From JADFWK01 sp035527895 (GTDB lineage: Bacteria > Desulfobacterota > DSM-4660 > Desulfatiglandales > B25-G16): a stretch of 41,287 bases of DNA. The stretch covers positions 1 to 41,287 of the forward strand of contig DATKZQ010000005.1 of NCBI GenBank assembly GCA_035527895.1, given 5' to 3'. Every line of letters begins with the position of its first letter. Positions within the stretch are counted from its first letter, which is position 1. A model generated the notes under the pieces. That model searched no databases. It was not told the origin of the DNA and saw only the letters and a list, made by a program, of their open reading frames with translations. The translations under genes were made by a program, and so were the position numbers. Of the stretch, positions 17,028-25,782 are shown piece by piece.

Positions 17028-17116
17028 AATATAGCCTCAGTTTCTCGGCCTTCAGTTGCATCGCCTGTGAGGCCTGTTTTCGACAGGTATTCACCTGGCA
17101 AAATGGGTAACGAGCT

Positions 17117-18178
17117 ATGGTGAACACGGTTTCCGGCATTGACCCCGAATACCCAGTTGGGTGGTACACGGCGTTCATCGACAGCATTCCGGTCGGTATC
17201 TACCGTACCACGATTGAAGGGAAACTCATTTTCTGCAATAGGGCCTTTGCTCAATTATTTGGCTTCGAAAAGGTTGGAGATTTAACCGGTTACCCTGTCG
17301 TCAAGCTTTATAAGAACTGTAAAGACAGGGGTCTCCTGATTGAGAATATAATCAAGCAAGGTCGCGTAAGGGACCTACCTCTATACTTGGTGAAACGGGA
17401 CGGTACGCCTATAGTCTGTTCCGTATCTGCCCGAGCGGTCTTAGATGATGATGGCGTTGTGGTGTATTTGGATGGAGTCATCAGGGAGATTACCGATACA
17501 GAAGACGAGGAAAACCATTTTATTACTATAGCGGAAGACAAGACAGGTGAAACTGATTTTATTTTTCTCTTGAATCTCCGAGGGGATATGGTTGACATGA
17601 ACCAGGCCTATGCGGAGCTCCTGGGATTTAGTAAGGGGGAGTTAACGGGAAAGTCTTTGTTCGAGTTCATGGTACCCCAGGAAAAATACCACTTTCCCCT
17701 GTTTCTTTCTGAGCTCTTACAATCGGGTGAGCAGGAGGGCATTCTAGCGATAATCGACAGAGGGGGTGCGAGGCATTATCTCGGGTTTCATGCTCTCCTT
17801 GCAGAGGGAAAAGGGGGACTGCATCTGATAAAGGTTGTTGCCCAGGAAGCAACGGAACGGATGAAACACCATAAGCAGCAATTAAGCAGGGAGAGACTGC
17901 TTGGGGTTAAGGAAATGGCCGGCGGGGTTGCCCATACCTTGAACCAACCGCTGACCATAATCAGTAATCTGCTTCACGAGGTCTTGTCGGGTTTTGACCC
18001 CCACGACCATAACTACAAAAGGATTGTGAAGATAGATACTCAAATTCAGAAGTTGAATGAGATTGTAAGAAAAATAGGTGCCATAAAGAAATATGAGGCC
18101 ATGGAGTACGTTGCAGGTGTAAGGATCGTTGACATCGATAAGGCCTCTCGGATGAAAAGGGGTGGGGAGATTCGATGA
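17117..18178 (+). CDS. PAS-PAS-DHp protein lacking the kinase ATPase domain
   Basis: 353 aa. Two PAS domains (about 17-125 with NRAFAQLFGFEKV; about 145-255 with NQAYAELLGFSKGEL) precede a HisKA-like helix pair holding H273 in MAGGVAHTLNQPLTII. The residue after His is Thr instead of the acidic residue used by kinases. The protein ends about 45 residues after the helices with no N, G1 or G2 box, so it cannot phosphorylate itself. It could be a phosphotransfer protein, a phosphatase, or be phosphorylated in trans by the kinase at 11319. Its stop overlaps the start of the receiver protein behind it by 4 bp, suggesting a pair. Confidence 0.85.
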   Translation: MVNTVSGIDPEYPVGWYTAFIDSIPVGIYRTTIEGKLIFCNRAFAQLFGFEKVGDLTGYPVVKLYKNCKDRGLLIENIIKQGRVRDLPLYLVKRDGTPIVCSVSARAVLDDDGVVVYLDGVIREITDTEDEENHFITIAEDKTGETDFIFLLNLRGDMVDMNQAYAELLGFSKGELTGKSLFEFMVPQEKYHFPLFLSELLQSGEQEGILAIIDRGGARHYLGFHALLAEGKGGLHLIKVVAQEATERMKHHKQQLSRERLLGVKEMAGGVAHTLNQPLTIISNLLHEVLSGFDPHDHNYKRIVKIDTQIQKLNEIVRKIGAIKKYEAMEYVAGVRIVDIDKASRMKRGGEIR

Positions 18179-19224
18179 TAAGAAGGGTGCTGATCGTAGA
18201 TGATGATCGCGAAATGCTGCTATCCCTTAAGGAAGGGTTGGAGCGGTACTTCGAGAGCTTTCGTGTGCTCACAGCAGAAGATGGCATGATTGCTATGGAA
18301 ATGCTGAAGAAAAAAACCGTTTCCCTTGTGGTCAGTGATTTGAAGATGCCTCGGATGGACGGTTTCAGCCTTCTCGCTCACATTATGGAATACTATCCAG
18401 ATATACCGGTTGTTATCATTACCGGTTACAGTACCCCGGAGATGGAGAGACTGGCCCGGGAGGGAGGTGCGGTAGGCTATATAGGAAAGCCTTTCATGAT
18501 TGAGGATCTTGCGCGGAAGATAATGGCCACCCTCAGGCATGAATCGGAGGGCGGGACTTTGCACAGCGTCTCCTCCGGTATGTTTCTGCAATTGATAGAA
18601 ATGGAACAGAAGACCTGTACTATTAGACTGGTTGATAAAGCATCGGGCAATCGAGGGGTATTGTTCTTCCGTGACGGCGAACTGTTCGACGCAAGGGTCG
18701 GTTCTCTGCAGGGTGAGGCTGCCACATATAGGATTTTCTCGTGGGACGAAGTGAACCTTTCCATCCAGAATGCTTGTCCTCAAAAGGAAAAGAAGATTCA
18801 AGCAGACCTTCAGGCCATTCTCCTCGATGCCGCACGATTGAAAGATGAGGCCGATGAGGAAACAAAGCCTGCAACGGTGGTTGAAGAAAGGGAAGGACCT
18901 GAAGATACGTCGAAGACCGAGCAGAAATCAGAGGGATCAGATTCGACTGAGGGCATCAAGGTGCGATTAGAAAAGCAGATGGGCACCATGCGTGGAGTGG
19001 AGGCCATCTATCACGACCGGTCGTGGAATGGTCTTATCGCGCAGGCTTCCCGTCTCGGGAGATTCTTCAACATCGGAGAGCTAAAGCTGGCCTATATCGA
19101 TCGTGGCGAGCCCAATGATTTCATAGTGCTACCGGATAAAGAGAACACAGTGGTTTCGGTAAACCCTCGATGTCCCAGAGACAAGATTATGAAGGCTATC
19201 AGCGAGGAAATGGTTTCCCGATAA
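18175..19224 (+). CDS. Response regulator: receiver plus PATAN and roadblock-like domains
   Basis: 349 aa. The receiver (1-120) has D9/D10, phosphorylation site D55 in VVSDLKMPRMDG, T83 and K105. A PATAN/DUF4388 domain follows (about 125-225: SSGMFLQLIEMEQKTCTIRL, GVLFFRDGELFDARVG). After an acidic linker the C-terminal 95 residues (LEKQMGTMRGVEAIYHD, GELKLAYIDRGEPNDFIV) look roadblock-like. There is no DNA-binding domain, so output is by protein contact. The ATGA overlap with the DHp-only protein points to a dedicated signalling pair. Confidence 0.87.
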   Translation: MIRRVLIVDDDREMLLSLKEGLERYFESFRVLTAEDGMIAMEMLKKKTVSLVVSDLKMPRMDGFSLLAHIMEYYPDIPVVIITGYSTPEMERLAREGGAVGYIGKPFMIEDLARKIMATLRHESEGGTLHSVSSGMFLQLIEMEQKTCTIRLVDKASGNRGVLFFRDGELFDARVGSLQGEAATYRIFSWDEVNLSIQNACPQKEKKIQADLQAILLDAARLKDEADEETKPATVVEEREGPEDTSKTEQKSEGSDSTEGIKVRLEKQMGTMRGVEAIYHDRSWNGLIAQASRLGRFFNIGELKLAYIDRGEPNDFIVLPDKENTVVSVNPRCPRDKIMKAISEEMVSR

Positions 19225-19251
19225 TGATTAACTGTTCTTTTGAAGGAGAAT

Positions 19252-19608
19252 ATGAAGGAACTATTCAATGATATTTTGAGCATAACGGATGTTACCGGGG
19301 TCATGCTTTTTACCTTTGAGGGAAAACTCATCTTTAAGGAATTCCTATCTCCTCCACCGGAGGAACCTGAAAGCACCAACTGGTGGCGTGTTTTCTTGTA
19401 TTCGCTAGACGGTGCTCAGGAAGTAGATCTTGTGTATGAAAAGAGCAGATTCTATATCCGGAAGACAGAGCTGGGTTACCTACTGATACTGATGGGAATT
19501 CTTGCGCCGACTGCCATGATGAGACTGAACTGTGACTTGCTCATAGCTTCCTTGAAGAGAATAAAAAGCACTAAAGGACTGAGAGGTCTTTTCCGAAGCA
19601 AGAAATAG
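19252..19608 (+). CDS. Roadblock-like small protein
   Basis: 118 aa from ATG 19252, preceded closely by AAGGAG; a TTG at 19240 is inside that ribosome site and is rejected. The pattern of a short helix, DVTGVMLFTFEGKLIFKEF, a helix and a beta hairpin (EVDLVYEKSRFYIRKTELG, YLLILMGI) fits a diverged roadblock/LC7 fold. It lies between the receiver-PATAN gene and the PilB-like ATPase (9 bp to the next gene), so it may link the GTPase to the motor. The family call is from pattern only. Confidence 0.7.
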   Translation: MKELFNDILSITDVTGVMLFTFEGKLIFKEFLSPPPEEPESTNWWRVFLYSLDGAQEVDLVYEKSRFYIRKTELGYLLILMGILAPTAMMRLNCDLLIASLKRIKSTKGLRGLFRSKK

Positions 19609-19617
19609 GTTTTCAAG

Positions 19618-22059
19618 ATGAAAGATTCGGAAAAAGAAGTTGAGCTGGATTCTTATCGAGGAGATCGGCATATTGGAGACATTCGACAAGGGGAGAAGAT
19701 GAACTTAGAGTCCAGGATCAATGAGGCGGAGGTATACCGCTCCATGGGATTGCTGTTGGAGTCCCTCGGCGTGTATGAAAATATGCTTTCAGATCTTCCC
19801 ACATCCGATATAGACGACCAAGACAAGATAAAACAGAAGATCAGCCAAATAAAAAAGGAAATTGACGAGCAGGAACAGGCCAACAAACAAGACGTTTCTT
19901 CAGAGGACATCTCTATCCTCAAAAAGGGAGATTCAGGCAAGGACGATGTGCAGGTGATTCTCGCCACTGCCGCTGCGTGGAAAGAGCTTGGCCTTTATGG
20001 TGAGGCGGTTGCCGAATACGAGAAACTCTTTACCCTGGATTGCCACCCGGGAAAAATTGTTTCCGAAATGGTTGCATGTCTTTCGGTAACGCACACACCT
20101 TCAAAGGTTGTCGAGTACGTGGAAAAGATCGTGAACAAACAGAAGCTGGAGAAAAAGGAAAGAGTCCAGATCAAGTTCAGGCTCGGCATGGAAATGGAGA
20201 AAAGGGGCCAAAAAGAACTGGCCCTCAATCTTTACCGCTCCGCCAAACAGATTGATCCGGAGGATACGGACATCAAGAAAAAGCTGGATTCGATCATTGG
20301 CAGCCTCTCCTCCGGCTCGAAATATGACTACCTTCTCAATCAAAAGATGGTTACGCCCGAGAAACTTCAGAAAGCCCTCGCTCTGTCAAAAAGGATGAGC
20401 AAAAGCGTAGAGCACGTCTTAATTGAACATTTCAGGATCAAGAAAGAAGAGGTAGGGGAATCCCTTTCGCTTTACTACGGGTGTCCATTCAAGACCTATG
20501 ATCCGGCACTACCGACACCGGTTGAGCTCATACGGAATCTGAAGAAGCCCTTTCTCATGCATGAGCTCTGGGTTCCGCTGAGCTGGGGTAAGGAGGGGAT
20601 TGAAATACTCATCGATGACCCCAAAGATCTGAACAAGACCGATCACATCAGGGCACTGGTAAAGACGAAGAAGATCAACTTTTCCGTTGCAATAAAAGAG
20701 GATATAGAACCGTACATCAAACGCTTTTTTGATGAGCAAAAATCCGAGTCCGCCGCACCTTCGCCCAATATTATGGAGGGCTTCGATCTGATCCCTGATA
20801 TTACCTTTGAAGAAGATGAAGAAGGTGCGGAAATTGAGGAAGCCCTGTTTGATGAGACGTCAAGTCAGGTGGTAAGCCTTGTCGATCAGATCTTCATTGC
20901 TGCATACCGAAAGAATGCCTCTGATATCCACTTTGAGCCTTCGCCGGAGTCCAGGGTCACCACGGTGCGCTTCAGGATCGATGGTGTCTGTCAGAACTAC
21001 ACAAAGGTCCCCAACTCCATGGTTAGGGCGATTATCATACGGATCAAGATAATGGCGGCTCTCGACATCACCGAGAAGCGTCTTCCTCAGGATGGAAAAA
21101 TCAAATTCAAACGCAAAGGCATACCCACCTTCGAACTTCGCCTGGCAACCCTGCCCACTGCAGGAGGGTATGAGGATGTGGTGCTGAGAATACTGCCCGG
21201 TGCAAATGCCATGCACCTCGATGAGATGGGCTTGAGCGAGAGAAATCTCGGATTATTGAAGGAACTCATCGCCCATCCCTACGGTCTTATATTGGCGGTG
21301 GGTCCCACTGGCTCAGGTAAGACAACTTCGCTTCATGCTGCGCTCAATTATATCAACAAACCGGGGATCAAGATATGGACGGCAGAGGATCCTGTTGAGA
21401 TAACCCAGCCTGGTCTGCGTCAGGTGGAGGTGAGGCCCAAGATCGGGCTCGATTTTGCAAGGATTATGCGTGCATTTCTAAGGGCAGACCCAGATGTTAT
21501 TATGATCGGTGAGATGCGCGATGAGGAGACTGCGGCTACCGGTATTGAAGCGTCTTTAACCGGTCATCTGGTTTTTTCTACCCTGCACACCAACACCGCG
21601 CCGGAAACCGTGGCGAGACTCCTGGATATGGGGCTCAATCCCCTCAATTTTTCGGAGGCCTTTCTCGGTGTTTTGGCCCAGAGGTTGGTGAGAAAGATAT
21701 GCGAGAAGTGCCGTAAGGAATACCACCCTTCAAGGGAGGAGTTTGAGGAAATTCTATTGGATTACGGAAAGGATCATTTTGAGGACACCGGAATAGAATA
21801 CGCGCCTGATCTCATGCTTTACCGTCCCGAAGGGTGCGAGGAATGCTCCGGCACCGGCTACAAGGGGCGGATCGCGATTCATGAATTGCTGTACGGCAGT
21901 AACGAGATAAAGCGGCTTATCAAGAAACAGGCTGGCTCAGACATGATCCTTGAGCAGGCCATTAAGGAGGGAATGAGGACCTTGAAGCATGATGGCATCA
22001 TGAAGGTCTTTCAGGGAATTACGGATATGAGCGAGGTAAGAAGGGTATGCTTAAAGTAA
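19618..22059 (+). CDS. PilB/GspE-type assembly ATPase with N-terminal TPR-like region
   Basis: Hexameric secretion/pilus assembly ATPase, 813 aa. Residues 1-240 are TPR-like helices, an addition to normal PilB. About 240-375 is an MshEN-like (T2SSE_N) domain in which the usual RLG nucleotide-binding motif reads RMS. The motor has Walker A GPTGSGKTT (562-570), Asp box TAEDPVEIT (from 588), Walker B VIMIGEMRDEET and His box STLHTN. The two zinc-binding pairs C695/C698 and C740/C743 are typical of assembly rather than retraction ATPases. A second start at ATG 19699 behind GGGGAG is possible. No pilin, PilC or PilM-Q gene is in the window, but MglA and roadblock genes are. Confidence 0.93.
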   Translation: MKDSEKEVELDSYRGDRHIGDIRQGEKMNLESRINEAEVYRSMGLLLESLGVYENMLSDLPTSDIDDQDKIKQKISQIKKEIDEQEQANKQDVSSEDISILKKGDSGKDDVQVILATAAAWKELGLYGEAVAEYEKLFTLDCHPGKIVSEMVACLSVTHTPSKVVEYVEKIVNKQKLEKKERVQIKFRLGMEMEKRGQKELALNLYRSAKQIDPEDTDIKKKLDSIIGSLSSGSKYDYLLNQKMVTPEKLQKALALSKRMSKSVEHVLIEHFRIKKEEVGESLSLYYGCPFKTYDPALPTPVELIRNLKKPFLMHELWVPLSWGKEGIEILIDDPKDLNKTDHIRALVKTKKINFSVAIKEDIEPYIKRFFDEQKSESAAPSPNIMEGFDLIPDITFEEDEEGAEIEEALFDETSSQVVSLVDQIFIAAYRKNASDIHFEPSPESRVTTVRFRIDGVCQNYTKVPNSMVRAIIIRIKIMAALDITEKRLPQDGKIKFKRKGIPTFELRLATLPTAGGYEDVVLRILPGANAMHLDEMGLSERNLGLLKELIAHPYGLILAVGPTGSGKTTSLHAALNYINKPGIKIWTAEDPVEITQPGLRQVEVRPKIGLDFARIMRAFLRADPDVIMIGEMRDEETAATGIEASLTGHLVFSTLHTNTAPETVARLLDMGLNPLNFSEAFLGVLAQRLVRKICEKCRKEYHPSREEFEEILLDYGKDHFEDTGIEYAPDLMLYRPEGCEECSGTGYKGRIAIHELLYGSNEIKRLIKKQAGSDMILEQAIKEGMRTLKHDGIMKVFQGITDMSEVRRVCLK

Positions 22060-22255
22060 GGTCGCCCCGACCTATTGCCCGGTGCTGTGGAGAGGCGAAC
22101 AGGACTGTAATGTTTGCGGGCACGGCGGCGTTTGGATTCAGATTTATGCGCGCCCTGGTAAAATGGCAGTTGCGCAATGAACGGCGTTAACAAGTGAACG
22201 ATAAACCCTTTGAGAAAAGCATGCGAGGTCGTAGGACTTCGCGGAGGTTCAAGAT

Positions 22256-23086
22256 ATGCCGAAGAAAAAAGCATTGGTAGTGGACAATGATTTCTTTTTT
22301 ATGGAGTTCCTGGCCGAACTTCTCGAGGCACGGGATTATGAGGTAATAAGGGCCTATGACGGAAAGGAGGGTATTTCGAAATTAGAGCAGGGAAACGTTG
22401 ATCTGATCCTCGTGGACATGATCATGCCCAAAATAGACGGGAAGCAGTTGATCAGATTCACTCGGTCGAAATATCCCGACGCCCATTTCCCTATCGTTGC
22501 CCTGTCGATAATTGAGCAAATAGATGGGCTCAGTGGGATAGATGCCGATTATTTCATAGCCAAGGCTCCCGCTGAAAAAATGGCCGTCCATATCGATATG
22601 GTGCTAGACAAGATCGAAAAAAAGCTTATTCCCGCTTCCTCAGATGAAGTGATGATCCAGCCTGACGATATGGTCCCGCGGCACATAACGAGCGAGTTAA
22701 TGCAAAGCGTGAATTTTCAACAGGCAATTACTGAGAGCATGGGGATCGGGATCATTGTGGTTGACCGGGATGCCAGGATCATTACTACCAACTCCCTTGC
22801 ACTCGATATCATCGATAAATCCTATGGCGAGGTGCTGAATCGAGAAGCCATTTCCGTGTTTCCCTATGAGGAAAGGGCGAAGGTAATGGGTTCGCTCAGG
22901 CGTGTTTTGCTGAAAACAGAATTAAGAAAGATGAGCATTTTTGTGATTATTAATTCCCTGAAGATTAGAATGATCGTCTCGCTCTTAAGGCTTGACGATG
23001 AAATACTTGGATGGGTCATCGGTCTGTGCATGGAGCCGGGAACGTCAATCAATGGCGAGGTTGAAAACGGAACGAACATGGGGTAA
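22256..23086 (+). CDS. Response regulator with receiver and PAS domains
   Basis: 276 aa. The receiver (1-122) has D10 and D12, phosphorylation site D54 in ILVDMIMPKIDG, S84 and K103. A PAS domain (about 160-265: ITESMGIGIIVVDRDARIITTNS, GWVIGLCME) follows. There is no kinase, cyclase or DNA-binding output. GGAGG lies 8 nt before the ATG. It is separated from the PilB-like gene by 196 bp without any other feature and closes the signalling block. It may be a single-protein adaptor for the motor or for another kinase. Confidence 0.85.
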   Translation: MPKKKALVVDNDFFFMEFLAELLEARDYEVIRAYDGKEGISKLEQGNVDLILVDMIMPKIDGKQLIRFTRSKYPDAHFPIVALSIIEQIDGLSGIDADYFIAKAPAEKMAVHIDMVLDKIEKKLIPASSDEVMIQPDDMVPRHITSELMQSVNFQQAITESMGIGIIVVDRDARIITTNSLALDIIDKSYGEVLNREAISVFPYEERAKVMGSLRRVLLKTELRKMSIFVIINSLKIRMIVSLLRLDDEILGWVIGLCMEPGTSINGEVENGTNMG

Positions 23087-23100
23087 TCCGTACTTCCCAG

Positions 23101-24045
23101 TCACGACTTGTCCACCCTCTTTTCCAGTCTTTCTACCAGGCCTCCCCGGCGCAAATGTGTGCGATAGTCTTTTTCGTGGTTCTTGAGTATGTACATGAGG
23201 TAGACCATGTGTTTTTCCAGGGCCTCCACATAGAGGTCCCGATCCAGGTTCCAGCGAACCTTGAAGTGATTGCGCATATATTCATTCACTCCGTCAAGAT
23301 CCTTCGCAATCCTCTGCCGGCTCATGCCATAGAAGTCTCTGGTCTTCCTTAACAGGTCCAACTCGCTTTTGTATCCCATAACGCCACCGTCTCTGAATTC
23401 GTAGAACAGGAACAGGAGTTTTTCCAGGTAGGTTCGGTCTGCCATTTGACCCAGCAGGTCAGCCGTACCAATGAGTTTGCCCAACAGTTCGATCTCTCGG
23501 GATGGAAAATGAATCTCGGTAATCTTTGCGCTCAGGTCAGTGCAGGTGAGGATAACGGTGGAATGCCGAAAGACCTCCGGTGATAAGCCATGGTCGGATT
23601 TATACTGGTCCATGAAGGCAATGCTGCGCCGAACATCGGTAAGGGCTTTATGGGTCATTTCGCTTTGCTGTTCGTCGGTTCTCTGAATGTAACCCGTGTC
23701 GTGCGTGAGGGCGCACACAAGGCCCAGGGTAACCTGATCACTGGTGAGTTGTTCACCTGAAAGTATGGCACCGTGTATGAGCCGTGCCATAGCGAGAAAG
23801 GTATCGGTAGTATGCTTGAGGTCGTGATACTGGGTGCGACAGGAGCTGTATCCTGGATACTTGCCCTGGAAAAGGCGAACAATATCGGTGAAGACGAGGT
23901 CAAGAGTTCCAAAATCAAAGCTGGAAAAGAGCATGGACGCAATCGTTTTGACCTCATCAAGAACAGCATGAGGGTCTTCCATATCTATCAAACGTGAGAG
24001 TTGCATGGTGTCCTCACGTTTTGTAACGTCAATGAGGGATTCCAT
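23101..24045 (-). CDS. HD-domain phosphohydrolase, phosphodiesterase-like
   Basis: 314 aa, soluble. Metal-binding residues are seen in QYHDLKHTTDT (H74, H78) and ALTHDTGY (H115-D116), an HD arrangement close to cyclic-nucleotide phosphodiesterases (YHN..H..HD). The rest is helical (FRHSTVILTCTDLS, GTADLLGQMADR) and ends in a basic tail. A cyclic nucleotide is a plausible substrate, and a CHASE2 cyclase is encoded 20 kb away, but nothing in the sequence fixes it. It is convergent with the receiver-PAS gene, with only 14 bp between them. Confidence 0.8.
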   Translation of the reverse strand: MESLIDVTKREDTMQLSRLIDMEDPHAVLDEVKTIASMLFSSFDFGTLDLVFTDIVRLFQGKYPGYSSCRTQYHDLKHTTDTFLAMARLIHGAILSGEQLTSDQVTLGLVCALTHDTGYIQRTDEQQSEMTHKALTDVRRSIAFMDQYKSDHGLSPEVFRHSTVILTCTDLSAKITEIHFPSREIELLGKLIGTADLLGQMADRTYLEKLLFLFYEFRDGGVMGYKSELDLLRKTRDFYGMSRQRIAKDLDGVNEYMRNHFKVRWNLDRDLYVEALEKHMVYLMYILKNHEKDYRTHLRRGGLVERLEKRVDKS

Positions 24046-24358
24046 AAAAACCTTTGGTTACCGTAAGCCTCCGGCGATTACAGTCGCCGAAACAAATAGG
24101 ACTCAGCTCAGCCATTCGTGACAACTGAAGCGTGCTACTGTTTGTAAATTTCGGATTCACCGTTGGTATAAGGTCCAGGCCACTTTCTCAGAATGCTTCT
24201 GTTTATAACAGAAAAAGCCAGCTGGGACAAGGTTTGGTTTCGATTGGACTTGATGCCTGATCCCCTCAAACAATTCACCTCAGAGCACCAACGATTTTAC
24301 CTCATGTTGTCCTCGTAACAGCTTAATCGGCCACTTGTCAACAAACCTTACTTTTTTA
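24046..24358. other. Intergenic stretch between divergent genes
   Basis: No coding frame, RNA or repeat could be supported here. It separates the minus-strand HD gene from the plus-strand promoter at 24359. Confidence 0.5.
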
Positions 24359-24388
24359 TTGACAATTCCTCTTTATTTTCTTTATGCT
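24359..24388 (+). promoter_or_regulatory. Sigma-70 promoter of the aminotransferase unit
   Basis: A perfect TTGACA (24359-24364) is followed after 18 bases by TATGCT (24383-24388). The predicted start near 24395 leaves a leader of about 195 nt that contains a terminator. Confidence 0.7.
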
Positions 24389-24485
24389 CTACGTAAAATT
24401 TCCAAAGGGGTTTCGGGCATGGTGTGTAAGTGGTTTTGTTTAGGCATCAGATATTTCTATTTTTACTTTTTTAGCTATGTCTTTG

Positions 24486-24561
24486 TCCGCGGCCCGGATT
24501 GAGCGCTTCAATGCAGGAATTCTGAGGCCGTGGAAGGATGAAGATTTCCACGGCCTTTTTT
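24486..24561 (+). promoter_or_regulatory. Leader attenuator: terminator with competing antiterminator
   Basis: GGCCGTGGAA (24526-24535) pairs with TTCCACGGCC (24546-24555), followed by six T, a clear intrinsic terminator 30 nt before the coding region. Upstream TCCGCGGCC (24486-24494) can pair with GGCCGTGGA (24526-24534) with one G-U pair, which would prevent the terminator. No known aptamer (SAM, T-box, TPP) was recognised in the preceding 90 nt. Confidence 0.6.
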
Positions 24562-24590
24562 CATGTTCTTTTTAGGAGGGAGAAAAGCTC

Positions 24591-25772
24591 ATGTCTGTTG
24601 CCAAAAAGATTAGCAGTTCGATTGAGAAGGCGTCATGGATAAGGAAGATGTTCGAAGAGGGCGCCATGAGAAAGGCGCAATACGGCCCGGAGAATGTCTT
24701 TGACTTCAGTCTCGGAAACCCGAACCTTGAACCTCCGGAAAAGGTCAAGACAATTTTAAAGGAGCTGGTTTCCAACAATTCAACGGGCATGCACGGGTAT
24801 ATGCCAAATGCTGGATTTGTTGAAACAAGGAAGGCTGTAGCCGGTTATCTCAGTAGTCACCATAATCTCTCATTTGATCATGATGATGTTGTCATGACAG
24901 CAGGAGCAGGTGGGGGAATGAATGTCGTTTTGAGGGCCATCCTCAATGCAGGTGATGAAGTAGTCGTGCCGGCACCCTATTTCATGGAATACGATTCCTA
25001 TATCGATAACTTCTATGGTATCCCTGTAAGGGTTCCCACCAATCGAGATTTCTCTCTCGACCATAATGCGATTGAAAAGTCGTTGGGCCCCCGCACAAAG
25101 GCGATAATAATAAACAACCCCAATAATCCAACAGGAAAGGTTTATGAAGCGGGTGAACTGACGCAACTGGGTGAACTGTTGACCCATTACAGCGGAAAAA
25201 GCGGCGAGCCGATCTATCTGATATCGGATGAGCCGTACAGCAAGATCATATACAACGGTATGACATGCCCATCGATTTTTGATGCGTACGCACAGAGTTT
25301 TTTGGTAACCTCCTTTTCAAAAGACCTTTCTCTGCCCGGGGAGAGAATCGGATACGTTGCTGTTCATCCCCGTATTGCCGAGAAGGATATGATCATGGAG
25401 GCACTCGTGCTCTGCAATAGAATCCTGGGGTTTGTGAATGCTCCGGCCTTGATGCAACGACTGATACCGTTTCTCTTGGAGGATAGCGTGGACGTAATGC
25501 TGTATCAGCGAAAAAGGGATATTCTCTGCAGAGGACTCGAGGAGGGAGGATATACCTTTACGATGCCGGAGGGTACCTTCTATCTCTTTCCGAAGACCCC
25601 GATACCAGACGATGTGGAGTTCGTAGGTTCACTCCGCGAGGAAAACATCCTCACTGTGCCAGGCTCAGGATTTGGAGGCCCCGGCCATTTCAGGATTGCC
25701 TTCTGCACCCATGACAAGACCATTGAGAGTGCCCTTCCCGGCTTTGCAAGGGTAATGAAAAAATACAAGTAG
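24591..25772 (+). CDS. PLP-dependent class I/II aminotransferase
   Basis: Fold-type I aminotransferase, 393 aa. Marks are the N-terminal DFSLGNPNLEPP, the glycine-rich AGAGGGMNVVLRAI, NNPNNPTGKVY, ISDEPYSK, and the PLP lysine K244 in SFSKDLSLPGERIGY. The substrate is probably an amino acid of the aspartate or aromatic group; the sequence alone does not decide. It is the first gene after the attenuator and is followed after 10 bp by the NIL ferredoxin, so the two are likely cotranscribed, perhaps in a sulfur amino acid route. Confidence 0.92.
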   Translation: MSVAKKISSSIEKASWIRKMFEEGAMRKAQYGPENVFDFSLGNPNLEPPEKVKTILKELVSNNSTGMHGYMPNAGFVETRKAVAGYLSSHHNLSFDHDDVVMTAGAGGGMNVVLRAILNAGDEVVVPAPYFMEYDSYIDNFYGIPVRVPTNRDFSLDHNAIEKSLGPRTKAIIINNPNNPTGKVYEAGELTQLGELLTHYSGKSGEPIYLISDEPYSKIIYNGMTCPSIFDAYAQSFLVTSFSKDLSLPGERIGYVAVHPRIAEKDMIMEALVLCNRILGFVNAPALMQRLIPFLLEDSVDVMLYQRKRDILCRGLEEGGYTFTMPEGTFYLFPKTPIPDDVEFVGSLREENILTVPGSGFGGPGHFRIAFCTHDKTIESALPGFARVMKKYK

Positions 25773-25782
25773 GGAGGCTGTC

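Noticed and set aside
17117..18178. Frameshifted full-length histidine kinase
   Set aside because: No HATPase motifs appear in any frame after the helices; the next gene starts at once with a normal receiver, so the short form looks genuine.
20040..20255. CRISPR or tandem repeats anywhere in the window
   Set aside because: No regularly spaced direct repeats were seen; the short frame here is a shadow of the PilB-like gene.
24395..24590. Known riboswitch or T-box in the aminotransferase leader
   Set aside because: No conserved aptamer blocks of SAM, SAH, TPP or T-box type were found; only the terminator and antiterminator are supported.
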